Part shown: positions 6,827 to 14,918 of the stretch, piece by piece
Numbering within the stretch: the stretch's first letter is position 1
How the letters are laid out: the number at the start of each line of letters is the position of its first letter
Assembly: GCF_013179805.1 (NCBI RefSeq)
Contig: NZ_SRRZ01000076.1
Location: 1-35,105, forward strand
Reading direction: 5' to 3'
Source of the DNA: Microcoleus asticus IPMA8
GTDB taxonomy: Bacteria > Cyanobacteriota > Cyanobacteriia > Cyanobacteriales > Microcoleaceae
Length of the DNA stretch: 35,105 nucleotides
Program-made: the position numbers and the translations under genes
Notes under the pieces: generated by a model
What the model saw: only the letters and a program-made list of their open reading frames with translations
Databases searched by the model: none
Told to the model about the DNA's origin: nothing

Positions 6827-7609
6827 TTACCTCGTTACGCACACTCCGCCTACGGATACGCGACATTGATCGCGGCCCTCATCGAACCTCCTATTATCAT
6901 CCAGCCTCGCCGAATCTAAATCTCTAGTCCGCGAATTGTAGTAATAATCTCCCGCCGGAAAGTTTCTAGTCGGGACAGCGCAGTAAGTCGAGTTTTGATT
7001 ATTATCGTCAAACCTTACTCTCACCACAGAACGTCTCTCGCGACAATCAACAGACCGCAAGCCAAAATCATCTTGCAGAAGCTGTGCTCTGTCATATCGA
7101 CCGTCATTTCGGCCGTTATCTCGCCCGCTGTACCAATCGTCCCGCGAATTGCCCCGTCTGTCGCCCCCATCAATTCCCGCAACTTCCAGCGTGTAGTTAC
7201 CGCCCCTCGCAGCATCTTTTGCTAATACTAAAAGCTTGTAATCGCCACTACGGGGAATTTGATAATTAAAAGAACGGTCTTGCGTAAAGGCGACTTGTTT
7301 GTTGTTACCGTAAAACAGCACCATAACGGGAGTAAAACCGCGACTTCTATCTGTGTTTAAAAACACTTCAATGTTATCGCCTTCGCGAGCGCTGAATGTG
7401 TATTCTTGGCCGCGCAATTCTTCCGTCGGAGAACCCGGAACCCACATATTCCGGAAACGGTAAATAGGGGAAGTGCGGCGAATTACTCCATCTATGCGAT
7501 CGTTATTCTGTATCTGTTCGCCAACTGCACTAGACGAAATGCCAGTGAGTGCCAATCCTGCAACTAGCACAGTGGCAGCAATACTTTTTAACAAGTTGTG
7601 CGTTCTCAT
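6827..7609 (-). CDS. Secreted hypothetical protein with a pre-peptidase-like beta domain
   Basis: The function is unknown. The 260-residue product starts with a signal peptide (MRTHNLLKSIAATVLVAGLALTG-type, likely cut near residue 30). Residues about 35-150 resemble the beta-sandwich of bacterial pre-peptidase C-terminal (PPC) domains: GQEYTFSAREGDNIEVFL, then LFYGNNKQVAF, then IPRSGDYKLLVLAKD with the closing GGNYTLEV. From about 155 a Gly/Asp/Arg/Asn-rich linker leads to a second segment with paired cysteines (VDCRERRSVVRVRF, STYCAVPTRNFPAGDYYY, DQCRVSVGGVCVTR) that could form disulfides in the periplasm. Such domains usually mediate binding or secretion rather than catalysis. It is a single gene, with a hairpin terminator 26 bp downstream. 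Confidence 0.8.
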   Translation of the reverse strand: MRTHNLLKSIAATVLVAGLALTGISSSAVGEQIQNNDRIDGVIRRTSPIYRFRNMWVPGSPTEELRGQEYTFSAREGDNIEVFLNTDRSRGFTPVMVLFYGNNKQVAFTQDRSFNYQIPRSGDYKLLVLAKDAARGGNYTLEVAGIDGGDRRGNSRDDWYSGRDNGRNDGRYDRAQLLQDDFGLRSVDCRERRSVVRVRFDDNNQNSTYCAVPTRNFPAGDYYYNSRTRDLDSARLDDNRRFDEGRDQCRVSVGGVCVTR

Positions 7610-7777
7610 ATCAACCTCTGGAAAATTTTAAAATCTTTGTGCTTTCTTGGCGCCGACATTTGCATACACAATCCATTTTAAATGTAATTTCTGCCAACCG
7701 TGTCAACCTCACCCAACGCCAGGGCTGTTTAGCTGGTGCAAAATCTCATGTTAAATTTATAGACGTCGATCCTTCAC

Positions 7778-8707
7778 CTAAAGTTGCGATTTATCGCCGC
7801 AAATCAGCAATCCCGATTCAGCGTCGAGACAAGCCCTAATTCCCATCGGTAAAGCAGCGTTAACCCCCTCGTGGCCGAAGGGCAAATCCGAGACAATGGG
7901 AATATTCAAGTCCCCCAGCCGATCGCGCAAAACCTCTTCAATGCTAAAACTGGGAATACTCGGGTCAATCTCGCAGCGACTGAAGCGCCCCAAAGCAATG
8001 CCCCGCACGCCTGCGAAAGCCCCCGCCATCCGCCACAAAGTCAGCATTCGATCGACCCTGTAAGGAGCCTCAGAAACATCCTCAAATGCGAGAATAACCC
8101 CGGTCAAATCCGGTTGATACGGGGTTCCGAGCAAATGAGAAGCAACCGTCAGATTCGCCGGAAACAGCCGTCCCGTGGCTTTTCCGCTCCCCCATCCTTT
8201 ACCTTGCAAAGATTGTAAGGGACGACCTTCGATGCAGTCAAAAAGTCGATCGACAGACCAATCCGGTTCATCCGCCAAAGTTGTCAGCATCGGCCCGTGA
8301 ACGCCCCAAACGCCCAATTTATCCTGATTCCACAGCAAAGCAGTAATGTCGGAAAAGCCGATCAACCATTTCGGCGAATGGGAATCGGGAGGTGGAAATT
8401 GGGAGTTTTCCGTCTTTCTCACATTTCCTTTTTCCAAAAGTCGAGTGCTGCCGAAACCGCCTCGAACACAGAGAATACCGCGACAATCCGGGTCATTGAG
8501 GGCATCTGCTAGCTGTCGGACGCGGTTTTCGTCGGAACCTGCCAAATAGCCCCAGCGATCGTCAAAACCCGGTGTTAATTCAACTCGATAGCCGCGAGAT
8601 TTCCAAATTTCTACACCCTTTTCAAAGTTGGTTGATTCTCGCAGAGTGCCACTAGGGGCAATTACTTTGAGCAAATCTCCTGGTTGCAGAAATTTTATGT
8701 CAGTCAT
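7778..8707 (-). CDS. LD-carboxypeptidase family protein (S66, LdcA-like)
   Basis: This is a 309-residue serine peptidase of the S66 family, which trims the terminal D-Ala from muropeptide tetrapeptides during peptidoglycan recycling. The family fingerprints are present: VIAPSG (15-20), RGGFGSTRLL (82-91), GFSDIT (117-122) with the presumed nucleophile Ser119, the HGPM that follows, the AFEDV segment with the catalytic Glu, and LPFGHEGVNAALPMG with the catalytic His. Between STRLL and PKWLIGFSD the protein has about 19 extra residues (about 93-111) that the family normally lacks; their DNA contains degenerate heptamers (8376-8403). The ATG at 8705-8707 adjoins a TTAGTTA array that forms the leader. 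No signal peptide is seen, consistent with a cytoplasmic role. Confidence 0.9.
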   Translation of the reverse strand: MTDIKFLQPGDLLKVIAPSGTLRESTNFEKGVEIWKSRGYRVELTPGFDDRWGYLAGSDENRVRQLADALNDPDCRGILCVRGGFGSTRLLEKGNVRKTENSQFPPPDSHSPKWLIGFSDITALLWNQDKLGVWGVHGPMLTTLADEPDWSVDRLFDCIEGRPLQSLQGKGWGSGKATGRLFPANLTVASHLLGTPYQPDLTGVILAFEDVSEAPYRVDRMLTLWRMAGAFAGVRGIALGRFSRCEIDPSIPSFSIEEVLRDRLGDLNIPIVSDLPFGHEGVNAALPMGIRACLDAESGLLICGDKSQL

Positions 8708-8741
8708 TAGTTATTAGTTATTAGTTATTAGTTATTAGTTA
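8707..8741. repeat. Heptamer array (TTAGTTA x5) at the ldcA-like start codon
   Basis: Five exact TTAGTTA units follow one another. On the minus strand this is (TAACTAA)n leading into ATGACTGAC, so the array begins at the start codon and forms the whole proximal leader of the LD-carboxypeptidase gene, leaving no purine-rich Shine-Dalgarno. Confidence 0.85.
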
Positions 8742-8906
8742 AATCGTCTTTTGTGAATCGATCGTAATTCCGTAGGGGCGAGTTTTACAGAGAATTGCTG
8801 ACTAAAACAGACAATCTCGCAAACCCTCCTCCACCCACCCATAAATACAAACCTCATTTTCGGATTCGATGCAAATTTCAGGTTGATATGGGTTATCGGT
8901 TGTGGC

Positions 8907-8964
8907 GGGGCGGGTTTATCTAGATTGTTGATAATCGTTAGATATTGTCGGTGAAACCCGCCCC
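8907..8964. repeat. Inverted repeat GGGGCGGGTTT / AAACCCGCCCC
   Basis: An 11-bp perfect inverted repeat (8907-8917 and 8954-8964) encloses 36 bp of AT-rich DNA and is followed by CTACAGG. It occupies the middle of the 318-bp gap between the LD-carboxypeptidase gene and map. A half-related GTAGGGGCG motif is at 8773-8781. The rest of the gap has no ORF or other signal that I can support. Confidence 0.6.
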
Positions 8965-9025
8965 TACAGGATATGGTTAATTATTGATTTAGGAGTGAGT
9001 TTTTCAGATTGTTTGTTAATCATTG

Positions 9026-9787
9026 CTACGGTAAAGTCAGAATTTCTACCCCAGAATCAGTAACAGCTAGCGTGTGCTCGAATTGAGCCGAAAGCTTTCC
9101 ATCCTGGGTGATCGCAGTCCAACCATCGCCCAAAATTTCCACTTCCCAAGTACCCTCATTAATCATCGGCTCGATCGTAAAAACCATGCCTTGTCTGAGC
9201 TTCTTCCCCGTGTCCCGCTTGCCGTAGTGCAGAATTTCCGGTTCGGTGTGAAAAACGCGGTGAACGCCGTGTCCCGCAAAATTTCGCACTACCGAAAAAC
9301 CCTGTGCTTCAGCATATTCTTGAATCGCTGCACCGATGTCCCCGGTACGAGCACCCGGTTTGACTTCCGCAATTCCTCTTCTGAGACATTCCTCAGTTAC
9401 TTCAACTAACTTTTTAGCGACAGGCGAAGGTTTTCCGACAAAAAAAGTCTTGGAAGTATCGCCGTGATAGCCGTCAACTAAAGGCGTTACATCAATATTA
9501 ATAATGTCACCTTCTCTCAGAATTTGTTTAGCATTGGGGATGCCATGACAGACTACTTCATTGACGCTTGCACACAGAGATTTTGGAAATCCTTTATAGC
9601 CTAGCGGAGCGCTTTTTGCTCCGTGTGCCAAAGTCCAGCGTTCCGCTTCGTCGTTAATTTCGAGAGTGCTGACACCGGGTTTAACCATTGGTTCTAGGTG
9701 TAGGAGAAGTTCGGCAGCTAAACGGCCTGCTTGGCGCATTTTTTCGATTTCTCTACTGGATAAAAGCACTAAACGTTCGGTTGCCAT
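9026..9787 (-). CDS. map: Type I methionine aminopeptidase
   Basis: Map removes the initiator methionine from nascent proteins in the cytosol. The 253-residue length is normal for the type Ia enzyme without an extension. All five metal ligands are present: Asp99 and Asp110 (NIDVTPLVDGYHGDTSKTF), His173 (GHGVHRVFH), Glu206 (FTIEPM) and Glu237 (QFEHTL), with the substrate-contacting His81 in VCHGIPN. ATG at 9785-9787 gives a standard N-terminus (EIEKMRQAGRLAAELL). Only 43 bp separate it from the end of the glycosyltransferase gene upstream on the same strand, so the two may be co-transcribed. Cyanobacteria often have more than one map gene; which paralogue this is cannot be told from the window. 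Confidence 0.96.
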   Translation of the reverse strand: MATERLVLLSSREIEKMRQAGRLAAELLLHLEPMVKPGVSTLEINDEAERWTLAHGAKSAPLGYKGFPKSLCASVNEVVCHGIPNAKQILREGDIINIDVTPLVDGYHGDTSKTFFVGKPSPVAKKLVEVTEECLRRGIAEVKPGARTGDIGAAIQEYAEAQGFSVVRNFAGHGVHRVFHTEPEILHYGKRDTGKKLRQGMVFTIEPMINEGTWEVEILGDGWTAITQDGKLSAQFEHTLAVTDSGVEILTLP

Positions 9788-9830
9788 AGTTTTTTCTGTT
9801 TTCTTTTTGTGTGATCGATTAAGAGTTTAT

Positions 9831-10907
9831 TTAACTCAATTTTAGAATAGATTTGAACCAGTGTTCAAAACGATCGCCCAAAGCTCCCAAAGAATATTCT
9901 ACCTCTGCTTGTCGCCGGCAAGCGCTGCGGTCAATTTGGTCTAAGCGGGCGATCGCGCCTACCAAGCCATTTACACTATCAGGCTCCACTAAAAAGCCCG
10001 TCAGTCGGTCTCGAACAATTTCGGCAGGCCCCCCGCGCTCGTAAGCAATCACAGGCACACCGCACGCTAAAGCCTCGATCGCGACATTTCCGAAAGCTTC
10101 CACCCAGCGCGGCGTCATCAACAATGCTCGGCACTTACGGACTTGCTCTTGCATTTGGGTTGTTGTCAGAAACCCTAAATATTCTACCGGAGCATCCGGG
10201 TAATCTGCACAAATTTTTTCCCAATAATCCTCATGTTGCATTTTGCCCATAATTTTTAGGGGAATGCCTGTAATTTTCGCTGTCGCTACTGCATCTTCTA
10301 AGCCTTTTTCCGGGGCGATGCGACCAAGCCAAGCTAATTTGGGTTCCGGTTGGCTGCAAAATTCGTATAGCGATAAATCTATGCCGCTTCCCAACAACTG
10401 ACACTCCTTGGCAAAGGCAAAGGTTTCGGCTTGGGAAACGGTGTAAACTCCGATCGTACCGGGAAATTGGGCGGCGGTTTGTCCGGCGATGCGATCGAGC
10501 GATTCAGAAACGGAACCCATGCTGATAAAATGGGCGATCGGAGTCCTAAAAAATGGCGTCAAATAAAACGGCAGCCAATCGTAGGCAAAGTTAACAATGA
10601 CATCCCATTCATCCTGAACTTGGCGAGCATATTCCCACATATTCGCCAGCACAGAATCCGCTGGCATCACAATAGGAGCCTTGTCATCTTGTGTTTGGGC
10701 TGGTACTTGCAAATCGCCCGTTATTTCGATTACTGGAGTTGATTCTAAGACTGAACCTACTGGTGCTACAACTGCTATTTTATGACCGCGACGCTGCAAT
10801 TCTTTAGCAATGTTAAGAACTGTAAGTTCGACACCGCCACCCAACCCGGAACCGAGTTTACCGACAGAAGTTGACAGGAACAATAGTTTTAAAGAGTTAT
10901 TAGTCAT
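9831..10907 (-). CDS. Glycosyltransferase family 4 (GT-B)
   Basis: This 358-residue GT-B glycosyltransferase has an N-terminal acceptor domain with the glycine-rich loop GKLGSGLGGGVELTVLNIAKELQRRGH (about 16-42; the ends are visible as GKLGSG and LQRRGH) and a C-terminal donor domain with LAWLGRIAPEKGLEDA, WVEAFGNVAIEALACGVPVIA (the EX7E motif of retaining enzymes) and GGPAEIV. It transfers a sugar from an activated donor, probably to a glycan or lipid; donor and acceptor are unknown. There is no membrane segment. The first codons (MTNNS) are encoded by a heptamer array that continues upstream, so the true start should be viewed with some caution. The gene lies 43 bp upstream of map on the same strand. 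Confidence 0.9.
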   Translation of the reverse strand: MTNNSLKLLFLSTSVGKLGSGLGGGVELTVLNIAKELQRRGHKIAVVAPVGSVLESTPVIEITGDLQVPAQTQDDKAPIVMPADSVLANMWEYARQVQDEWDVIVNFAYDWLPFYLTPFFRTPIAHFISMGSVSESLDRIAGQTAAQFPGTIGVYTVSQAETFAFAKECQLLGSGIDLSLYEFCSQPEPKLAWLGRIAPEKGLEDAVATAKITGIPLKIMGKMQHEDYWEKICADYPDAPVEYLGFLTTTQMQEQVRKCRALLMTPRWVEAFGNVAIEALACGVPVIAYERGGPAEIVRDRLTGFLVEPDSVNGLVGAIARLDQIDRSACRRQAEVEYSLGALGDRFEHWFKSILKLS

Positions 10908-10927
10908 TAGTTATTAGTTATTAGTTA
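10907..10927. repeat. Heptamer array (TTAGTTA x3) spanning the GT4 start codon
   Basis: Three TTAGTTA units begin at the last base of the start codon (10905-10907, minus strand) and variants TTAGTCA and AGAGTTA continue into the coding region, so codons 1-5 (MTNNS) look like array sequence. Confidence 0.75.
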
Positions 10928-10970
10928 GCATTCACTAATTCTAACATAATCTAAATTCTAAATTTTCCAC

Positions 10971-10991
10971 TCTCAAATCTCAAATCTCAAA
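10971..10991. repeat. Heptamer array (TCTCAAA x3)
   Basis: Three exact TCTCAAA units lie in the gap between the HEAT-repeat gene (ends 11015) and the GT4 gene. Confidence 0.7.
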
Positions 10992-11014
10992 TTACTTAAA
11001 AATTGCTAGATTTA

Positions 11015-12214
11015 TCAATCTCTCCCAGAGCGCGGACGGATGCGATTCAACTGATTGATGGCCCAGCGAGCTGTTTCCTGAACTTCTGGATCGGGATCGT
11101 CCGTCGCACGGTGCAGCAAGTGACTGATTTGATTCACCAATTCGTAAATCCGCGTCAAGTCGCGAATCGCATTTTTACGCACTTCGGGGTTTTCATTTTG
11201 CAGCGAAATTGACCAGGCATTATTCATGGGTTTGAGCGTGCGAATGCCAATTTCCGACAGACTTGCCAAAATTAAACTGTACTGCTTCGAGTCAGAATTT
11301 GCTAGCAAATCGAGCAACGGCTCAACTGCTCTGGAATCTCCCTGCTGGCCGAGTTCCCAAATTGCTTTGCGCCTTTTTGCCGGATTTAGGTGCTGCAAAT
11401 CTTCAATCAGTGCTTCAATAATATCAACTTTAGGTCTACCATCCGTTTCTGGAAGGGAAATATCTTTCTTCCGACTCGCTAGGGAATCGGCTCGATTAGT
11501 TGTTTCGGGAATGTTGAAACCTGTGTCGCTGTAGCCGTTGCTGTTAGTTTCCAAGGGCACGGTGTCGGAATTAATTCGATCGCCCTCGACAACTGCATCC
11601 TCGGATTCTGGTTCCCCCAATTCCCGGATAAACGGTAAAGGCAGATCGCTGCTGTCGAGATTGTAGTCTTTTGGCAAATCAAAATGGTAGGGCAAAGCTG
11701 GCCGCGGTTTTTGTCCCCCAAAAGAAACCTCTTGATGTCCAATTTCCTGCGAGTTTGTAGGAGAATCGGGATTAGTGAATTGAGAGTTTCTTTGGTTGTG
11801 GCGATCGACTCTCCCCCGTCTTCGCCTTGAATGATTTGACTCGCCGTTGCTAACTAATTTGAGCATAATAAATACTGCCGCTGCCGTGACGACAACTGCT
11901 GCCAAACCCAACATTAACAACCCCCGCTGGCGAGACAAAATGACAATCAAATTAGATATCGGTTTTGGGATTTTGGAATTAGGTTTAGACGTTTTGGACG
12001 GCTTAGATTTGTTTTTATCGGGAGCTGGAGACGGTTTTGGAGGGTTGGAGTCCTGGCGATCGTCCGGGGGAGAGTTCGCCTGAGCAATTTCTAGGGAAAC
12101 AGCCCGGTAGGAGGCATTGAGTACCTGTTGCCTTCCGTCGGCACTGGGACTGAACGCAGCGCCCAGACAGGCAATGCAGGTGAACAAACATACAAAGGAG
12201 CGGTAGTGCGCCAT
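11015..12214 (-). CDS. Membrane-anchored HEAT-repeat protein
   Basis: The 399-residue product has an N-terminal signal or anchor segment (MAHYRSFVCLFTCIACLGAAFS), a Pro/Ser/Lys-rich stretch, a second membrane helix (about 91-116, RGLLMLGLAAVVVTAAAVF), a long low-complexity region, and a C-terminal alpha-solenoid of HEAT-like repeats (about 270-395; WELGQQGDSRAVEPLLDLLA and RKNAIRDLTRIYELV). In cyanobacteria, soluble HEAT-repeat proteins include phycobilin lyases, but the double-anchored layout here points to a scaffold rather than a lyase. I chose ATG at 12212-12214; a TTG at 12241 would add nine residues that do not improve the signal peptide. No partner gene is adjacent; the region upstream is nearly 900 bp without a gene. 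Confidence 0.8.
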   Translation of the reverse strand: MAHYRSFVCLFTCIACLGAAFSPSADGRQQVLNASYRAVSLEIAQANSPPDDRQDSNPPKPSPAPDKNKSKPSKTSKPNSKIPKPISNLIVILSRQRGLLMLGLAAVVVTAAAVFIMLKLVSNGESNHSRRRRGRVDRHNQRNSQFTNPDSPTNSQEIGHQEVSFGGQKPRPALPYHFDLPKDYNLDSSDLPLPFIRELGEPESEDAVVEGDRINSDTVPLETNSNGYSDTGFNIPETTNRADSLASRKKDISLPETDGRPKVDIIEALIEDLQHLNPAKRRKAIWELGQQGDSRAVEPLLDLLANSDSKQYSLILASLSEIGIRTLKPMNNAWSISLQNENPEVRKNAIRDLTRIYELVNQISHLLHRATDDPDPEVQETARWAINQLNRIRPRSGRD

Positions 12215-13127
12215 AAGACTCAATCCGGTTTTGAGAGGCAACGCCGCATGACGAGCTTTAGTTTAACCTTGAGTTAGCTCGATCCTAGCTGCTATGCGCT
12301 TAACTAACTCACAAATAGCACCAGACTCGCCAAAAACCCGGGTTTGAGAGGGCAGCGAGCCAGATATGATTAACACAATTGCGTCATTGACGTGGAAGTC
12401 CTTTAACTAATTAGTTTGAGACGAGCTACATCGGCGGCCGCGAATAAAGCAGCGGCATCAAGAAAATTGATTGCAGCTCACCTCAGCAAGCGGAGCCTTA
12501 GCTGCGTGCTTTGCACGCGCAGCGCCACGGGGCCTCCGGGGCGCAGGCGGGCGATTGTTGCTCGCCGTCGATTTCTGACGGATAGCGTGGCATGACCAAG
12601 AGTTTAACAAGCTTCCGAGCCTGTAGGTCGATCGTTTTTGTCTTAATCTGGACGGAAGTCGGACAAGGTGTATTTGCAGTGGAAACGATAAACAGCATTT
12701 TTGAGTGTATTCTTGGCTGCTAAACCGAATATTTTCAGTACATTCCAGGACGCAATCTCGATCGAAGAAACCGGGTTTTTTTATCGAAACTGCTGTAAGA
12801 AAGAGAGCGCTGATTTGACCAATGTTAATTTCAAGGGGGGGAATTATGGCGGATAGAAGTTTTTGGGCGATCGACTAAGATAACCGTTAGGAAATATTGT
12901 ATTCAGCAAGCAAGCGCCAAAAATCATACTATCTTGTAGAACTGGGGGCCAGTTTAGTTAGGAGCTATAGTGAGAGCGAGTAAACTGTTTCACGCACGCG
13001 CCCTCTCCCTACGTTGTGTTTATTTGTACCCACTTACTTAAGCTAAATCAATCGGTATTTAATCGTGTGCCGCCAAATTTGATATAAGATCGAGCTAAAT
13101 TTCTAGTGTGAGAGAGTAGAGGCATTT
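12215..13127. other. Gene-poor 913-bp region between divergent genes
   Basis: This stretch separates the minus-strand HEAT gene from the plus-strand CapA-like gene. I find no ORF with credible composition. It holds a GC-rich palindromic block (12501-12523: GCTGCGTGC, TTT, GCACGCGCAGC, with one bulge) followed by a C/G-rich run to about 12560; a half copy of the GAAACCGGGTTT hairpin near 12769-12780; and a CAGTTTA/TAAACTG pair around 12952-12988. I saw no tRNA, and nothing I could assign to 6S RNA or another known small RNA, but a non-coding RNA is possible in a gap this long. Confidence 0.4.
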
Positions 13128-14876
13128 GTGAGCCAACAAGATATTTTAAATTTAGCAAAAGAAGGCGATGCCCTGGCGATCGCATTTCTGATCGGCCAAG
13201 CACTCGAAAGCTTTGGGGTTACGGCTAAAGCCAGCCGAGAAAATGACACCCTGCACCTGCTGCTGGAAGCAGAACAATTGCCAACAGAAGAAGCCTGCCT
13301 CCGAGTCGCAGTCAAAGGGTTGCAGCGACTGCAACCAAATAACGTTTACTCAGTGACAGTTTACGGACGGCGGGGCGGCCAGCAATTGCCGGGTTGGACT
13401 CAGACGGTAGAATTAAAAAAACCCTTGACTTCCGCACCCGTGAGTGCATTAGTTGCGGTGAATGCAGCATTAGCTGCGAGTGAAGCAGTAGCCGCGAGTT
13501 TACCCGCTTCCCCAATTCCTGTGGCTTTGCCAAAGCTAGAAAAAACTCAAAATGCCACAATTGCGCCCACTCAAACACCTGAAAAATCTCGCCCCCAACC
13601 CCCGAAAATCCCAACTCCAAAACCCACAAACCAAAGGCAGCAAAAGCCATCACCGCAGCCAGAGTTAGCCCGCACTAAAACTAAAAAATCTGGGCTGTCA
13701 GTCGGTGTTCTGAGTCTGATTCTCGTGCCGATATCCGGCTTTGTTCTGGCTTCTCAACTTTACAAATCCTCAAGCACCGCTACTATTAACCCTCTAACGT
13801 CAAACCCTGCGGTACAAAAAGTGAGCTCGACACCGGCACCTGCAACCGCAGCCAAACCCATTCCAGCTCCAAAATCGCCCTCTCCGGCTGCCAAAAAACC
13901 TGCCGCTGTGCCCGCAACTGTCAGCATCAAAGCAGTTGGCGACATGATCCCCGGCACAAATTATCCGTACAACAAACTGCCGCCAAAAAAAGAGCTTTTA
14001 TTCGAGTCGGTAAAACCGTACCTCAAAGGAGCTGATATTCTGTTTGGCAATTTTGAAAGCACGATGACCGATTATCCTTACAGTTCCAAAGCAGGCGGCG
14101 GACGAATGCTGTTTGCCTTTCGGACGCCTCCGAGTTATGCCAAAATTTTCAAAGATGTTGGTTTTGATATTTTGAATGTTGCCAACAATCACTCTTACGA
14201 TTTTAACGAGCAGGGATTTAAGGACACGATTAAAAACATCGACAGCAACGGCATGAAAGCTGTTGGCAAAAGAGATCAAATTGTTTATCAAAATGTCAAA
14301 GGCGTGAATTTTGCCTTTATCGGGTTCAGCAACTACGGCGAAGTTCACAATTCCTTGCTGGAACTGAAAGCGGGAGCCGAAGTTGTCAAGAAAGCGAAGG
14401 AAAAGGCTGATATTGTAGTGATATCAGTTCATGCTGGAGCTGAAGGAACGGGAGCTCTGAATGTGAGAAACAAAAACGAATTATTTTACGGAGAAAACCG
14501 GGGAAATATGGTTTTGTTTTCGCGGACGATGATTGATGCGGGAGCGGATTTGATTTTGGGACACGGCCCGCACGTTCCCCGAGCGATGGAACTTTATAAA
14601 GGGAAATTGATTGCTTATTCCCTGGGCAATTTTTTGGGTTATCGCACTTTGTCCACAGCAGGAGCACTCGGTCAATCTCTAATTTTGGATGTGAAAATGA
14701 CTCCGCAAGGGGATTTTGTTTCTGGTAAGATTATCCCAGTGGAACTTAATCGGCAAGGCATCCCATCTATTGATGACGATTTTAGGAGTGTGGGGTTGAT
14801 TGACCGTTTGACAAAAAGCGATTTTCCCAAGACAGATTTGAAAATTGATGACAAGGGGATAATTTCCAAGAAATGA
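13128..14876 (+). CDS. Membrane-anchored CapA-like metallophosphatase-fold protein
   Basis: The 582-residue protein has three parts. Residues 1-95 form a small domain (DILNLAKEGDALAIAFLIGQ at the start, later VYSVTVYGRRGG) seen at the N-terminus of various cyanobacterial membrane proteins. A Pro/Ala/Lys-rich region contains one membrane helix (about 188-212). The C-terminal part, from about 265, is a CapA/PgsA-type domain: GDMIPG (Asp272), FGNFES, VANNHSYDF, VISVHAG, LGHGPHVPR and IAYSLGNFLG. In Bacillus, CapA takes part in poly-gamma-glutamate export; in cyanobacteria the domain is widespread and its substrate is not established. The start is GTG at 13128-13130 preceded by a purine-rich AGAGAGTAGAGG. 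The predicted topology puts the short N-domain inside and the CapA domain outside. Confidence 0.88.
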   Translation: MSQQDILNLAKEGDALAIAFLIGQALESFGVTAKASRENDTLHLLLEAEQLPTEEACLRVAVKGLQRLQPNNVYSVTVYGRRGGQQLPGWTQTVELKKPLTSAPVSALVAVNAALAASEAVAASLPASPIPVALPKLEKTQNATIAPTQTPEKSRPQPPKIPTPKPTNQRQQKPSPQPELARTKTKKSGLSVGVLSLILVPISGFVLASQLYKSSSTATINPLTSNPAVQKVSSTPAPATAAKPIPAPKSPSPAAKKPAAVPATVSIKAVGDMIPGTNYPYNKLPPKKELLFESVKPYLKGADILFGNFESTMTDYPYSSKAGGGRMLFAFRTPPSYAKIFKDVGFDILNVANNHSYDFNEQGFKDTIKNIDSNGMKAVGKRDQIVYQNVKGVNFAFIGFSNYGEVHNSLLELKAGAEVVKKAKEKADIVVISVHAGAEGTGALNVRNKNELFYGENRGNMVLFSRTMIDAGADLILGHGPHVPRAMELYKGKLIAYSLGNFLGYRTLSTAGALGQSLILDVKMTPQGDFVSGKIIPVELNRQGIPSIDDDFRSVGLIDRLTKSDFPKTDLKIDDKGIISKK

Positions 14877-14918
14877 TCGGGGCAATTATTTACCGAAGAA
14901 GTGCCTGATGACGAGAAG

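Noticed and set aside
6707..6919. 70-codon plus-strand ORF
   Set aside because: It crosses the terminator hairpin and runs antisense into the secreted-protein gene; no ribosome site.
12215..12241. Longer N-terminus of the HEAT protein from TTG 12241
   Set aside because: A rare start that adds nine residues ahead of a good signal segment starting at ATG 12214.
12498..12698. 66-codon minus-strand ORF in the long gap
   Set aside because: Its start and composition are unconvincing and its end lies in a GC-rich palindromic repeat.
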